Shown here piece after piece: positions 27,473 through 37,709 of a stretch of 64,000 bases of DNA. The notes under the pieces are model-generated. The model was not told the DNA's origin. It saw nothing but the letters and a program-made list of their open reading frames with translations, and searched no databases. Location of the stretch: contig CAZKFL010000005.1 in assembly GCA_964552055.1 (NCBI GenBank), forward strand, positions 5,341 to 69,340, written 5' to 3'. Each line of letters opens with the position of its first letter. Position 1 is the first letter of the stretch. The position numbers and the translations under genes are program-made. The stretch comes from VGMD01 sp964552055. Lineage in GTDB: Bacteria > Chlamydiota > Chlamydiia > Chlamydiales > 2-12-FULL-49-11.

Positions 27473-30400
27473 ATGGAAGCTGATATAAGAAATAGACCTT
27501 TTGGAGCGGGTGTAGGGCTTTACCCCCAATTAGAATTTCCTGAAGAACCTTCACCAGAAATCGCCATTCCACAAGCCCCTAAGAAAGAGCATGTTATTAA
27601 TGAAAAAGCAGTACTTCAAGCGATCTTAAAGGGAAGTGTAGGCACTGCGCTTGTGCCCGATATTTTAACATTTGCGAAATCGCAAGGGTTGGATGTACCG
27701 GAAGGAAGTATTGAAGCATTTGAAGCTGCTATCAAAATAAATATTGAAATCAAGCAAAAAGCTGAAGAAGAGCATACTCCTAGCGCTTTTAGTACGCTGC
27801 TTGCAGAAGATATTCGAAAGCTTCCAACGGGTAAGCCTTATATTTTTTTAGGGAGTTTAAAAAAAGCTCACTTTATTCCTGAATTTTGGGAAAAAATCAT
27901 CCCTCCCGAAACATTGAAGTGGCTAAAAAGCTCTGACTCTTTTGTAAAAGAAATAGAAAGAGTATTTCTAGACGCATCAGGCGGAATTCAAGCCATTAAA
28001 TCTGCTACCAATATGCAGGAAATATTACTAAGTGGAATGCGTGGCGTTCAAGAAAGGATGCACACTCTTCTTTCTGATTCAGTTTATAAGCGACTTACGC
28101 ATAGCTTAAAGCTCGACTTTGATGAATTAACGTCGGATAAGCTAAAAGGAACTGTTTGGGAAAAAATCGGACAAAGACTTCTTGATGGTGATGATGAGGA
28201 AGCTCTTCAAAAAACATTTAGGACTGCTTTTGAAGGGATTCACACGGAGCTAATGGGACAGATTAATAAGCAGGTTCGTAAGTCAGCAAGTTTTATTCCT
28301 GCTGGGTTAAAATCTGCTTTTGACTTGTGCGGACTATCGACATTAAGCAATCCTGAATTTTGGATTGAGATTACTAAAAGCGGAAGCGGGCTCTACTGCG
28401 TTACACTTCATGCGGATGACCCGCTTGGGACATTACCGGTAAAGTTACCGATTGAATTTAGAGACGTCCCCTTATCTTCTCTTGGAAAGGATTTTTGGAA
28501 TCCTATCCTGCGATATATTATTTGGCCTGAAAAGGGCTCCCCTTGTGATTTTGTTATTAATGATCTCTATCTAACGCTAAGAGAGCTTATAGGAAAAGAA
28601 GGTGTAGCACTTACCCCTGAAATCAATGCCCATACAACTTGGGAAATGGTTTGCTCTTATTTGCGAATTGAAGATACGTTATCTGCTACACTTCCGTCCG
28701 GAGATACACAATCACAAATTCCTCTGCAAGAAATTGCTCTGCCAGAAGGGAAAATGGCAATACCGCCGCTACTTTTTCAGCTCTGCAAAGAAATGATGCC
28801 TAATCATTCTGAAATTAATACATTAAGAGAAGTTCTTAAAGCAATTCTTGGGGAGGATGCAGGTGACTGTACGGATGAACTCTTAAAAGAGCTTTCATCA
28901 GAAATTGGGCAACATCGAAAACTAAAGCCGCCTGTTACATTGCCTAAAACATTTTCTGAAATTTTTGGATGGGACTTACTTTCTGATCTTAAAAAAATGC
29001 GCCTATCTGTTCTCCACTCCTTTAAATTATCAGCAAAAATCGCCTCATTTGTCTGGGCGCTGCTTGCATGGTCCGCCTCAATTGAATTTCTTGCATCTTA
29101 CTTCATGATGGTTTTCCCGGGAGTTAGTCTCGTTTTAAGCGCGCCTATTAAATACGTGTGCGCCCTTGCTCTTATGTATGGCGCGGAAGCTGTCAAACCT
29201 TATGTGCCCGCTTATTTAATTGACAAAGTGGTAAAATTCTTTACATTCTACTATAAAATTAAAAATGCTGTTCTCTACCAAATTCAAATCATCTTGCTGC
29301 GAGTTGCCGCGCGCTATCTTATGGATCCTCTATATATTAAAGGCCTTCAAGAACAAATTAAAGGGTGGCAAGCAAAAATTACCAGAAGCGGAGAACTCTC
29401 TTTTTCTGTTAAATCGAGCGAAAAACCTTTAGAAGTGCTTCCAATCTCTCCTCCGCAAACTCCTTCTAGACCTGCATCGCCCTCAGTTGATTCTTCGTCT
29501 ATTCTAGGACCAATTGATGAGCTTAATATTGAGCACTATCTTGGCGAATGGATTGTTACCTCGCAGAAAATACCAAATCTTCATGAGCGTCTTTACTACC
29601 TAAATAATTGCGTAAGAAAGCTCCCTCTCCCGAATGAAGATGACGGAAGAAGAATATGGAACTCATTAAGAGGAAGAGGTGATATTATATTGAAATTACG
29701 ACAGCTTTCTCAATGCTTTAGCACAGGAATGCTCTCAACGAGATATCAAAGAGTTGAGTTATCTGTCAGCCTCTACTCTCTCTATTCAATCATGCGTGAT
29801 ATTACAGGATTTAAGAAGAAGAATCGGACAAATACTGCTGCCTTTATTGGTTGGTTAACTCAGCCAGGTGTTAGGGCTTCTAGAAGAGGAACTTTAGATA
29901 AAATGGAGCTTTTAAACTCCAATCTTAAGATAAAAGGATCGCCACTTTTTACCTACTCGGAAAAAGATATTCGCAGAGGAAAACTACCTGATCGTGAAGT
30001 GGAGTTTTTTCACGATTCTTATGACGAGGTGATTAAATATTTTACAAGGCCTGATTTTGATGGCCCCTATCATAATGTCCGCTCCCTTCACTTCAATGCT
30101 TTAAGAGTGCTCTCAGACAGATCTCTTGAAACATCTCCTTTAAGAGGATTTACATTTAAATGGGTAAATAAAAGCGAGCCAGGAAAGATACTCGGTAGAT
30201 TGCACAGGTTTACAAACAACGCATTTCGCAATATCAAAATCATCCCGAATCAACCTTTGCCTCCAGAAGATGGGGGGGTATCGGATTATGGAAAATTGGA
30301 ACTTGGCAATCCTCTCGATAATCTTTCTAAACAAACCTATGATCTTCCGTTTCGTAGCGCAAGATCCCAATCCCAAATAGTTTATGGCAACCCTAGGCAA

Positions 30401-33400
30401 ATTAAACACATAAGGCCAGAAGACTGCAATCTTCTAGAAATGCTTGATCAAGATGTAAGTGATCAGCTCGTCCGAGTTATCAGTCTATTTACCACCAAAC
30501 CGTTTCTTTTAAGCGACAGACGGTGCATGCATATTTTTGAAACTCTTCTTCTTGACGCTATCGCAATTAAAGAGGCTCGAGAGATTCGAGAGGAGCTACT
30601 TCCGGAATTAGGAGAGAAGCTCTTTAAGCTTTGCAAAAAACTTCTTCTTGCGGAAGAATTTGAGACAGCACTTTTTGTGGCAAAGGTCAGTAATGAATTT
30701 AACATGTTATGTAATCAAGCTCAGCCTGATTTTCGCAAATTAGTCCGTGAGGAATTTCCGAGCACGCCCCTTTCAAAAGTAACGCTTGTTGCTATGTATC
30801 TAGAACCTGATTCTTCTTCAGAACAAGAACGGATATACGCAATTGAAGCTTCTTTACTAGATCCCCTCGAAAAACTTGTTCCGGGATTAGAAGATGTCCA
30901 AATAAAAGCTAATGAAGTGATTTGGGCACACAAAGAAAAATCTCGTATCTCCTCTTTTGTTACTTCACCTGAAGTGCGGCAACTGGCTCCAAATCCGCAT
31001 CGAAAAGTTGATCTTTCTACCGATAAACATGGCCTTCACTTGCTTGAATGGTTTCAACCCCTTTCTGCAATGGAAGCGTATGAAAAAGATGGAGTAGTAT
31101 CTACAATTGTATTTACTCATTTGGAATTAGAATTTGAGATAAAATCAAATGAAAATGGAGCTCAAAAGGCCTTTGGAAAAAAACCTGAACTAACCTCTTA
31201 TTTTATTGCCCCGGTTCAGAAGGTTGATAAACTTGCTCATCTTGCAAACTATCTATTACTGGAATCTTTTGGGGGAGAAAGAAAGGTTTTATTGCCGACT
31301 TATTCATCAACAGTGCTCTTTGGGGAATTTTTGTTAGGGCTTGTAAAAGGAGCGTCTTCTCCTTTCCTTGAGAAACTCCTCTGCAATTTTGAACGATTAA
31401 CAAAATATTATACATATGAACTAAATGACGATGGGTCTTTAGAAAGCAATGATCCAGAAGCTATTGCTTACCTTGCAACACTATACTTAACTAAAGGTGC
31501 ACTAGAATCTGCATCTCACCTTTTTTTAAAGTTAAAAAGACTTGGAAATTTAAAAGAATTTTCAAGTGAGACTACAATTTATATAGAAGAAGCTCTTGCA
31601 TTTTTAGCACTCTCAAAAGATAAAAAATCCAAAATGATTTTGCTTAAGCTCATAGCAATTTTAGAGGAAAACAGAAAAATTCAATCCAGCAAACCTTACT
31701 CTCCTGATCCTAAATTTAGAGTAGCTGCATGGGGATTTGCCTTAAAAACCTATCAATCCTACTTAAAAAATAGAGAAGAATATTTAAGTGATATAGAAGA
31801 ACTTTTTCTTCTAAAGTACATTCATGCAAATTGCCCGATTCCTACCTCTTTAAGCCAATTCACAACCTCACTTCCTCATTATCTTATGCCAAAAATTTGC
31901 GCTGAAAGGTATTTATTTCTGCGCAATCAATACGGCAGGGAAGCAAACACCTGGAAAATTTATGCAGAGCAGGCGGTTCTACAGTCACTTTTTGGAGAAA
32001 GCATGAAGGTCGATTTCGTTCCAGATTTCCTGAAAGATTCTAGGCCATCACTGAACCTACTTGAAAAAGTTACATCACTTACAGACCACCCTTTAGTACG
32101 GGCAAAATCTGCATCTTTGAGTTCTGCTTTTACATATCAATTAGAAGACCCTAGTATGGCAGCTCCGGTTGATCTTTTTTCTCTTACAGGGGAAAACATT
32201 GAAAAGTATTTCACATCTTATTACACAATTCTTTATGAGAAGTCCTCTCCCAAATACGAAAAATTCACAAAAAACCTTGCTCTTTTACACGGCAGATTCC
32301 GGAATAAAAACACTCAAATGCTTGCCTATATTTTACAAAACATGGCAAAAATGGTTGACCCAAAAACTTATTTGCCATGTATTGAAGAGCTAAATGACTC
32401 CGAGGCCTCTAGACAGGGGGTTATCATAACTATGGCTGGTGTTGATGGGATAGACAGGGTTTTAAAAACTATAGCCGCTACTGATTTTCGCACGTTATTA
32501 ATTCCTATGGCAAAGAAAACAGCAAGATTGGCATTGGCAAGCACAATTCAGCCCCTTGAAAAGGCAGCTTGGGCCGCAAAAAGTGCGAATAACTTTAGAA
32601 AATCGCTTCGTAAACTGACAGAATCTACTACTCCTGAAATACATGATACCCGTTTGGATAGGAGGTTAGGCAGAGTTATTTTGGGAGAACTGATTGCAAA
32701 AGAGAAGGAAATTGATGCCCTTCTTGGGTTTAATAGGGAAGGTATTATAGAGCCTGAAGCACGTCAGGCGCCATTTGCCTATACATATGATGTGGGAGAG
32801 CCAATCGCCTTAAAAATCGCCTATGACAGATTAAATTTAAGTATCATTGAAGAATTTCAAAAAGATCGATTTCCTCCTCTTGTACCTCCGAGAGATCTCG
32901 ATAGAAAAAGAATAGAAGATAAATTAGAAAAAGAAAGAGAAAAACTTGAAGCTGACATGTGTTTGCCATTCGATGAAATTCAAGCACTTTTTTTAAGAGG
33001 TGAAACAGCTGTGTTTGATAAGCAAATCTACCTGTACATCATCGAAAAATCACGAATGAATGCATTTTTTAAAAGAAAGTCGATGAAAAGAGTTTATAAC
33101 TTTGAGGATCTTACCGAAAAAGAGCTGAGAGTCTTTCTCATTTTTGAACTCAACGCGCAAACATTGATTTGGGAAAAACAGTACGGACCACTCATTCAAT
33201 TAATTCATCGGGAAAAAAAGCTGCACACCGTATCTGAAATGATCATGGGACTTGGGAAAACAGATACCTTAATGCCTATTGCAAATAAACTAGATGCAGA
33301 CGGAACAAAACTTGTTATCAACATTCGACCAGCACCAAACGCCAAAACAGCTACTGAGAAAAGCGCTTCTCGCTGTCACATGCTGTTTCAACAATTAACA

Positions 33401-36307
33401 AGCACAATACCTTTATCAAGAGCTGGCTGGACAGCAGAGCGTTTAGAAGCGCTGTATCTAAAAATGGTCGGAATGAAAATGGGCAGAGAACTTTGGGACG
33501 GCACAAAAGAGGAGCTCCAAACTTTAGAACTCCGTTTTGTTGAAGAAGCATTAGATATTACCGGCAAATTTGCTCAGGAAGGGAAAGAGGAGCTCGAAGC
33601 AAGACTTTATTACTTTCAGAAAATTCTAAGTATCATTAGAAAGAGCGGAAAAGTCCATATAGACGAAGCGCATGAACAATTTAAAGAAAGCAAAAAACTC
33701 CAATTCCCTATAGGAGAAGCACACATTCTTGAAAAAGACCATGCCGAAATCTTAAAAGATGTAGTCCTTGTCTTAAGTGAATTTGTTGATTTAAAAAGTG
33801 ATGCGCCCATATCAATTAGCAAAGAGAGCTATGAACATGAGATCCATCCCCGTCTTTCTGAAAGATTAGGAAAAGATCCTTTAACAAGATTAGCTCTAGA
33901 GACCCTCCTTCCTAGCATATTAAAAGAGATCAAACACACAACATATGCAGCTTCTAAAAAACCTACAGAAGAGTTTGCAAAACCGTCAGACGGAAATGTG
34001 AACCCTGAGGAACTTTCCTCTTTTCAAAATCATTTCTCTGCGTTTATCAAAACAGCCCTTCTCTTAATTCATAAAAGACTTGATAAAAGGCAATTAAATG
34101 CATTTATTGATCATTTGAAAAAAGAAGCAAGAATTGAGCTCAAAGGAAAACTTAAGTCGCCTGAAAACTTAAATTTAACTCCATCCGCAAAGGATTTTGC
34201 AAGATACTGTCCTGGATATAAACTCTTTAGTTTTGAGCCCAAAGATAAAGCGGAAGTTCTTAGACGAATCAATGAAAGTGATAGTGCGGTACTCGATTAT
34301 GCGATAAAAGTTATAAGAAATCAGATTAAATTTTATCCCAAAAGTCTGCCCTCGAATTCACATAATTTTGCATCCATGTTTGCTGAATTTTCAGGATATA
34401 CTGCATCCACATACAATGAAGGAACCTATCCAGAAGATACTGTTATTATTAAAGATCCGGGTACGCAAGGTGAAACAGCAAGACTCTTGCATGAAAGAGA
34501 TCCTGCTTGCCACACGCTTACTGAATCAGCCCCCTTAAAAGCGCTCAGTGAAATCTTAACTACCATGCTTCCCAACCTCCATGCAATTATCGACAGGGGA
34601 GCTCTATTTAACGGGTTAAGCAACGAGATCGTTGCAGAAAATATCCTAACTTTCCTTACAGAAAACCCATCAGAGTTTCAAGGTGTTGTATTTTATAACA
34701 GCAACAAAGAGCTTGTTATTTGGGAAAGAGGGAGCGACACCTGGATTCCCCTATTAAAGAGTAAAATTCCTCCAGAAAAGAGAATCACCTATTTTGACCA
34801 AAGTCACACCTATGCCTCCGATATACCACAAGGCGAAAACGCAAGAGCAATCGTCACAGTCGGAGAGACAATCATTTTAGAAGACCTATTCCAAGCAATT
34901 TGGAGAATGCGCGGCCTAAAAACAATGAATCAGACGGTTGAATTTTTAATGACACCAAGAACAAAAGCGTTGATTGCAAAAGAAGGCGATCTAACAACCG
35001 AAGCAATTATCCGTTTCGCATTAAAAAATCAGGCACTTCAAACGGAAGAGGCTAATTATTTTTCTGATCTATCCGCCCTTAGAAATGTACTTAGACGAAA
35101 GGTTCTCGACAAAGCTTTAGATTCCCCCACTGTACCTGCAATGATTGCGATAATGAAACGGTGTGAAAGCTTTTTTGTATCAGAATATTCAGGAAATCCA
35201 AATGATTTTTTTGGAAAAGAAGAGACCTTTATAACCCCCGAAGAAATGTTTCTAAATGTAACGACTAACTTGTTGAAGAGAGTTGAGCATACCGGTATTT
35301 TTGATCCTCATGAAGTAGACGCTATTAGAGATAAAATCTCTGAAATTCTTTTTAATAAACCTTACCCAGCTCTTGTTTCCAGCACCCAAATCATGCCAGT
35401 TAATGCAACTCAGCAAATAATAGTCGAAAATCAAGCTGAGAGTGAAGGAACTAAAGAATTAGAAGAAGAACTAGAGCTTTCCGAGTCCTTACAGCAGCAG
35501 CTGCACCTTACAATCAATGCAAGGATCCCTATTTCGCATAAACCATGGCCACTCGATATTGACCTTATGCATATAAGCACTCCCATCCAATCTAAAGAAG
35601 CCACCCCATTTCAAATTTTTTCTATAAGGGATGTTTTACAAACACACAGCCTCGCTGCCGCTAATGAACTGGCCCGTCATATTGATCCTCGAATTGTTGC
35701 AACAAATAACCTAATCCTAGATCCTCGTAACGCCTTCGATATTTACCAAATACCCATCCAAGAAGCGCTAATTATTCAGGACCTAACTACTGGCAGAGTC
35801 GTCAAATGCATCCTAATCTCCGCAAAAGATCGAGAAAATTGGCTCAAATACCGCAATTTATATCAAAAACCCACAAACAAAGCCCACTTCCTAGTTGACA
35901 TCAGCACTAAACTCCTTTTAGGTGGAAACGAACATCACACCTTTGATAAAGAAATACTAAAATCCCCCGAAATCAAGCTTCTATTCCTCCAAATTCGATT
36001 GCTCCGCGGTGATAGCGACTTTACAGACAAAGAAAAAGCTTACCTTAAACCCTATCTAGCAAGCATCCCCCTAAAAGACCTAAAAGCCTATGCAGAACTT
36101 CCTCACAAAGCTCACACCTACTCCGCAAGTACTCTTGAGCACCTCCTTCAAAAGCGTGCCCGAAATCCCTATCCCAAATTTGCCCATACTGGCGCAGGTA
36201 CAGGAGCGGGTAGTGGCAGAGGAGCAGACTATGACGATGGTTCAGGTCCCGGTGCAGCTACCGGAGTAAGCACAAGCCTAATGCCATACACCCTCTACCG
36301 CGCCTAA
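27473..36307 (+). CDS. Giant membrane-associated DEAH/Walker motor protein 2 (DUF3638-like)
   Basis: 2944 residues, paralogous to the divergent upstream gene along its whole length. The hydrophobic segment is at about 526-580. Motor motifs are GLGKT (1926-1930), DEAH (2064-2067), FSGYTAS (2306-2312) and QxxxRxRG (2474-2481). The Walker A lysine to DEAH spacing is 135 residues in both paralogues, and the surrounding region (such as TATEKSA, RSGW/RAGW, RLEALYL, WDGTKE) is highly conserved. It differs by a C-terminal Gly-rich tail from about residue 2902. Conservation is much weaker in the middle third. The motif set suggests an intact NTPase; the substrate is unknown. DUF3638 kinship is inferred from the MGxGKT context and large size. 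Confidence 0.85.
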   Translation: MEADIRNRPFGAGVGLYPQLEFPEEPSPEIAIPQAPKKEHVINEKAVLQAILKGSVGTALVPDILTFAKSQGLDVPEGSIEAFEAAIKINIEIKQKAEEEHTPSAFSTLLAEDIRKLPTGKPYIFLGSLKKAHFIPEFWEKIIPPETLKWLKSSDSFVKEIERVFLDASGGIQAIKSATNMQEILLSGMRGVQERMHTLLSDSVYKRLTHSLKLDFDELTSDKLKGTVWEKIGQRLLDGDDEEALQKTFRTAFEGIHTELMGQINKQVRKSASFIPAGLKSAFDLCGLSTLSNPEFWIEITKSGSGLYCVTLHADDPLGTLPVKLPIEFRDVPLSSLGKDFWNPILRYIIWPEKGSPCDFVINDLYLTLRELIGKEGVALTPEINAHTTWEMVCSYLRIEDTLSATLPSGDTQSQIPLQEIALPEGKMAIPPLLFQLCKEMMPNHSEINTLREVLKAILGEDAGDCTDELLKELSSEIGQHRKLKPPVTLPKTFSEIFGWDLLSDLKKMRLSVLHSFKLSAKIASFVWALLAWSASIEFLASYFMMVFPGVSLVLSAPIKYVCALALMYGAEAVKPYVPAYLIDKVVKFFTFYYKIKNAVLYQIQIILLRVAARYLMDPLYIKGLQEQIKGWQAKITRSGELSFSVKSSEKPLEVLPISPPQTPSRPASPSVDSSSILGPIDELNIEHYLGEWIVTSQKIPNLHERLYYLNNCVRKLPLPNEDDGRRIWNSLRGRGDIILKLRQLSQCFSTGMLSTRYQRVELSVSLYSLYSIMRDITGFKKKNRTNTAAFIGWLTQPGVRASRRGTLDKMELLNSNLKIKGSPLFTYSEKDIRRGKLPDREVEFFHDSYDEVIKYFTRPDFDGPYHNVRSLHFNALRVLSDRSLETSPLRGFTFKWVNKSEPGKILGRLHRFTNNAFRNIKIIPNQPLPPEDGGVSDYGKLELGNPLDNLSKQTYDLPFRSARSQSQIVYGNPRQIKHIRPEDCNLLEMLDQDVSDQLVRVISLFTTKPFLLSDRRCMHIFETLLLDAIAIKEAREIREELLPELGEKLFKLCKKLLLAEEFETALFVAKVSNEFNMLCNQAQPDFRKLVREEFPSTPLSKVTLVAMYLEPDSSSEQERIYAIEASLLDPLEKLVPGLEDVQIKANEVIWAHKEKSRISSFVTSPEVRQLAPNPHRKVDLSTDKHGLHLLEWFQPLSAMEAYEKDGVVSTIVFTHLELEFEIKSNENGAQKAFGKKPELTSYFIAPVQKVDKLAHLANYLLLESFGGERKVLLPTYSSTVLFGEFLLGLVKGASSPFLEKLLCNFERLTKYYTYELNDDGSLESNDPEAIAYLATLYLTKGALESASHLFLKLKRLGNLKEFSSETTIYIEEALAFLALSKDKKSKMILLKLIAILEENRKIQSSKPYSPDPKFRVAAWGFALKTYQSYLKNREEYLSDIEELFLLKYIHANCPIPTSLSQFTTSLPHYLMPKICAERYLFLRNQYGREANTWKIYAEQAVLQSLFGESMKVDFVPDFLKDSRPSLNLLEKVTSLTDHPLVRAKSASLSSAFTYQLEDPSMAAPVDLFSLTGENIEKYFTSYYTILYEKSSPKYEKFTKNLALLHGRFRNKNTQMLAYILQNMAKMVDPKTYLPCIEELNDSEASRQGVIITMAGVDGIDRVLKTIAATDFRTLLIPMAKKTARLALASTIQPLEKAAWAAKSANNFRKSLRKLTESTTPEIHDTRLDRRLGRVILGELIAKEKEIDALLGFNREGIIEPEARQAPFAYTYDVGEPIALKIAYDRLNLSIIEEFQKDRFPPLVPPRDLDRKRIEDKLEKEREKLEADMCLPFDEIQALFLRGETAVFDKQIYLYIIEKSRMNAFFKRKSMKRVYNFEDLTEKELRVFLIFELNAQTLIWEKQYGPLIQLIHREKKLHTVSEMIMGLGKTDTLMPIANKLDADGTKLVINIRPAPNAKTATEKSASRCHMLFQQLTSTIPLSRAGWTAERLEALYLKMVGMKMGRELWDGTKEELQTLELRFVEEALDITGKFAQEGKEELEARLYYFQKILSIIRKSGKVHIDEAHEQFKESKKLQFPIGEAHILEKDHAEILKDVVLVLSEFVDLKSDAPISISKESYEHEIHPRLSERLGKDPLTRLALETLLPSILKEIKHTTYAASKKPTEEFAKPSDGNVNPEELSSFQNHFSAFIKTALLLIHKRLDKRQLNAFIDHLKKEARIELKGKLKSPENLNLTPSAKDFARYCPGYKLFSFEPKDKAEVLRRINESDSAVLDYAIKVIRNQIKFYPKSLPSNSHNFASMFAEFSGYTASTYNEGTYPEDTVIIKDPGTQGETARLLHERDPACHTLTESAPLKALSEILTTMLPNLHAIIDRGALFNGLSNEIVAENILTFLTENPSEFQGVVFYNSNKELVIWERGSDTWIPLLKSKIPPEKRITYFDQSHTYASDIPQGENARAIVTVGETIILEDLFQAIWRMRGLKTMNQTVEFLMTPRTKALIAKEGDLTTEAIIRFALKNQALQTEEANYFSDLSALRNVLRRKVLDKALDSPTVPAMIAIMKRCESFFVSEYSGNPNDFFGKEETFITPEEMFLNVTTNLLKRVEHTGIFDPHEVDAIRDKISEILFNKPYPALVSSTQIMPVNATQQIIVENQAESEGTKELEEELELSESLQQQLHLTINARIPISHKPWPLDIDLMHISTPIQSKEATPFQIFSIRDVLQTHSLAAANELARHIDPRIVATNNLILDPRNAFDIYQIPIQEALIIQDLTTGRVVKCILISAKDRENWLKYRNLYQKPTNKAHFLVDISTKLLLGGNEHHTFDKEILKSPEIKLLFLQIRLLRGDSDFTDKEKAYLKPYLASIPLKDLKAYAELPHKAHTYSASTLEHLLQKRARNPYPKFAHTGAGTGAGSGRGADYDDGSGPGAATGVSTSLMPYTLYRA

Positions 36308-36349
36308 GAGCCTGGCAATTATTGGGGCTATTGTGCTATGCTAGCAACC

Positions 36350-37684
36350 ATGAATGAAGATACAATTGCAGCTATTGCAACAGCGCCAGGCGAGGGCGCG
36401 ATCAGCATTATTAGGGTTTCAGGTAAAAATTCTTTTACTATTGTAGGGGAAATATTTTCTGGGGATGTGAAAAGCTATGCTTCGCACTCGGCGCATTTGG
36501 GCAGGATTTTGTCTAAGTCAGGACAGATCATTGATGAGGTGTTATTGCTCGTTATGCATGAGGGGCGATCGTATACGGGTGAGGCGTCTTGTGAAATCAT
36601 GTGTCACGGCGGCTCTTTTATTACGCAAAGAGTTCTTGCAAGGGTTTTGGAAGCGGGCGCTAGAGCTGCAGGGCCTGGGGAATTTAGTTTACGGGCTTTT
36701 CAAAATAATCGCATTGATCTTGCTCAAGCAGAAGCCGTGCAGGAATTAATTGCAGCGAAAAATATGCTTGCTCTCCAGGCAGCTTCTGATCAACTACAAG
36801 GGCGATTATCAATTCTCATCAAGGATTTGCAACAAAAACTCACTGATATCACTTCTATTATTGAGGCTTGGGTTGACTATCCTGAAGAGGGGCTCGAATT
36901 TGCTACAAATGATGAGCTCTTAGAAATGCTTCTCTCTACAAAAGAGCAGATGACTTCCCTCGCAAACACATTTCACGATGGAGCCTTACTCAATCAGGGG
37001 CGAACTCTATGTCTTCTTGGCGCTCCAAATGTAGGCAAATCATCTCTAATGAACGCTTTGCTGGATCAAGAGCGGGCAATTGTTACAAATATTGCAGGAA
37101 CAACAAGAGACACTCTTTCTGAAGAGCTTCGAATTGACGGAATGCCTTTCAAGCTAATTGACACTGCAGGCATTCGAGAAACAGATGAACTGATTGAAAA
37201 GGAAGGGATCATCCGTTCTAAAAAAGCAGCTAGCTCTTCGGATCTAATTCTTATTCTTCTTGATGCAACTAAAACGCTATCAGAAAACGAGCTCAGCATG
37301 CTAAAAACTTATCCAAACGCGCTGATTATCTGGAATAAAACAGATCTTCCACACCCTCCCCTTCCTCTTCCTGGTATTGAAATTTCCGCAACTACAAAGG
37401 CTGGACTTCCCCTCTTAAAAAACGAAATTACAAATCATCTTTGGAAATCTAAGCTTCAAGATAAAGATCAAATCCTTCTTACTAAAGAAAGGCATTTTTC
37501 TGCATTAACCGATTCAATTGCCTTCATAAACACGGTAATTACAGGGTTTAAAAATAATACGTCACCCGAATTTCTTGCTTTTGATCTAAGACAAGCACTA
37601 AGATCACTCTCCACAATCATCGGCACTAACGTAACTGAAGATATTTTAGGAGCCATATTTGCTAAATTTTGTGTAGGTAAATAA
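36350..37684 (+). CDS. mnmE: tRNA uridine-34 modification GTPase MnmE
   Basis: With MnmG it installs the cmnm5 group on wobble U34. The N-terminal folate-binding domain starts MNEDTIAAIAT, which aligns with other MnmE starts. The G domain has the P-loop GAPNVGKSS, DTAGIRE and NKTD. The C terminus is the diagnostic FCVGK. I chose ATG 36350 over an in-frame ATG at 36338 because of family alignment and a TATGCT box 7 nt upstream (36337-36342). In Chlamydia mnmE lies close to psd and secA, as it does here. Confidence 0.95.
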   Translation: MNEDTIAAIATAPGEGAISIIRVSGKNSFTIVGEIFSGDVKSYASHSAHLGRILSKSGQIIDEVLLLVMHEGRSYTGEASCEIMCHGGSFITQRVLARVLEAGARAAGPGEFSLRAFQNNRIDLAQAEAVQELIAAKNMLALQAASDQLQGRLSILIKDLQQKLTDITSIIEAWVDYPEEGLEFATNDELLEMLLSTKEQMTSLANTFHDGALLNQGRTLCLLGAPNVGKSSLMNALLDQERAIVTNIAGTTRDTLSEELRIDGMPFKLIDTAGIRETDELIEKEGIIRSKKAASSSDLILILLDATKTLSENELSMLKTYPNALIIWNKTDLPHPPLPLPGIEISATTKAGLPLLKNEITNHLWKSKLQDKDQILLTKERHFSALTDSIAFINTVITGFKNNTSPEFLAFDLRQALRSLSTIIGTNVTEDILGAIFAKFCVGK

Positions 37685-37709
37685 TCCATTCTGCTATTGT
37701 TTTTCTCCT

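Noticed and set aside
18293..36307. Assembly duplication explaining the two giant genes
   Set aside because: The two proteins are clearly diverged, differ in length and tail, and have different flanks, so they are true paralogues.
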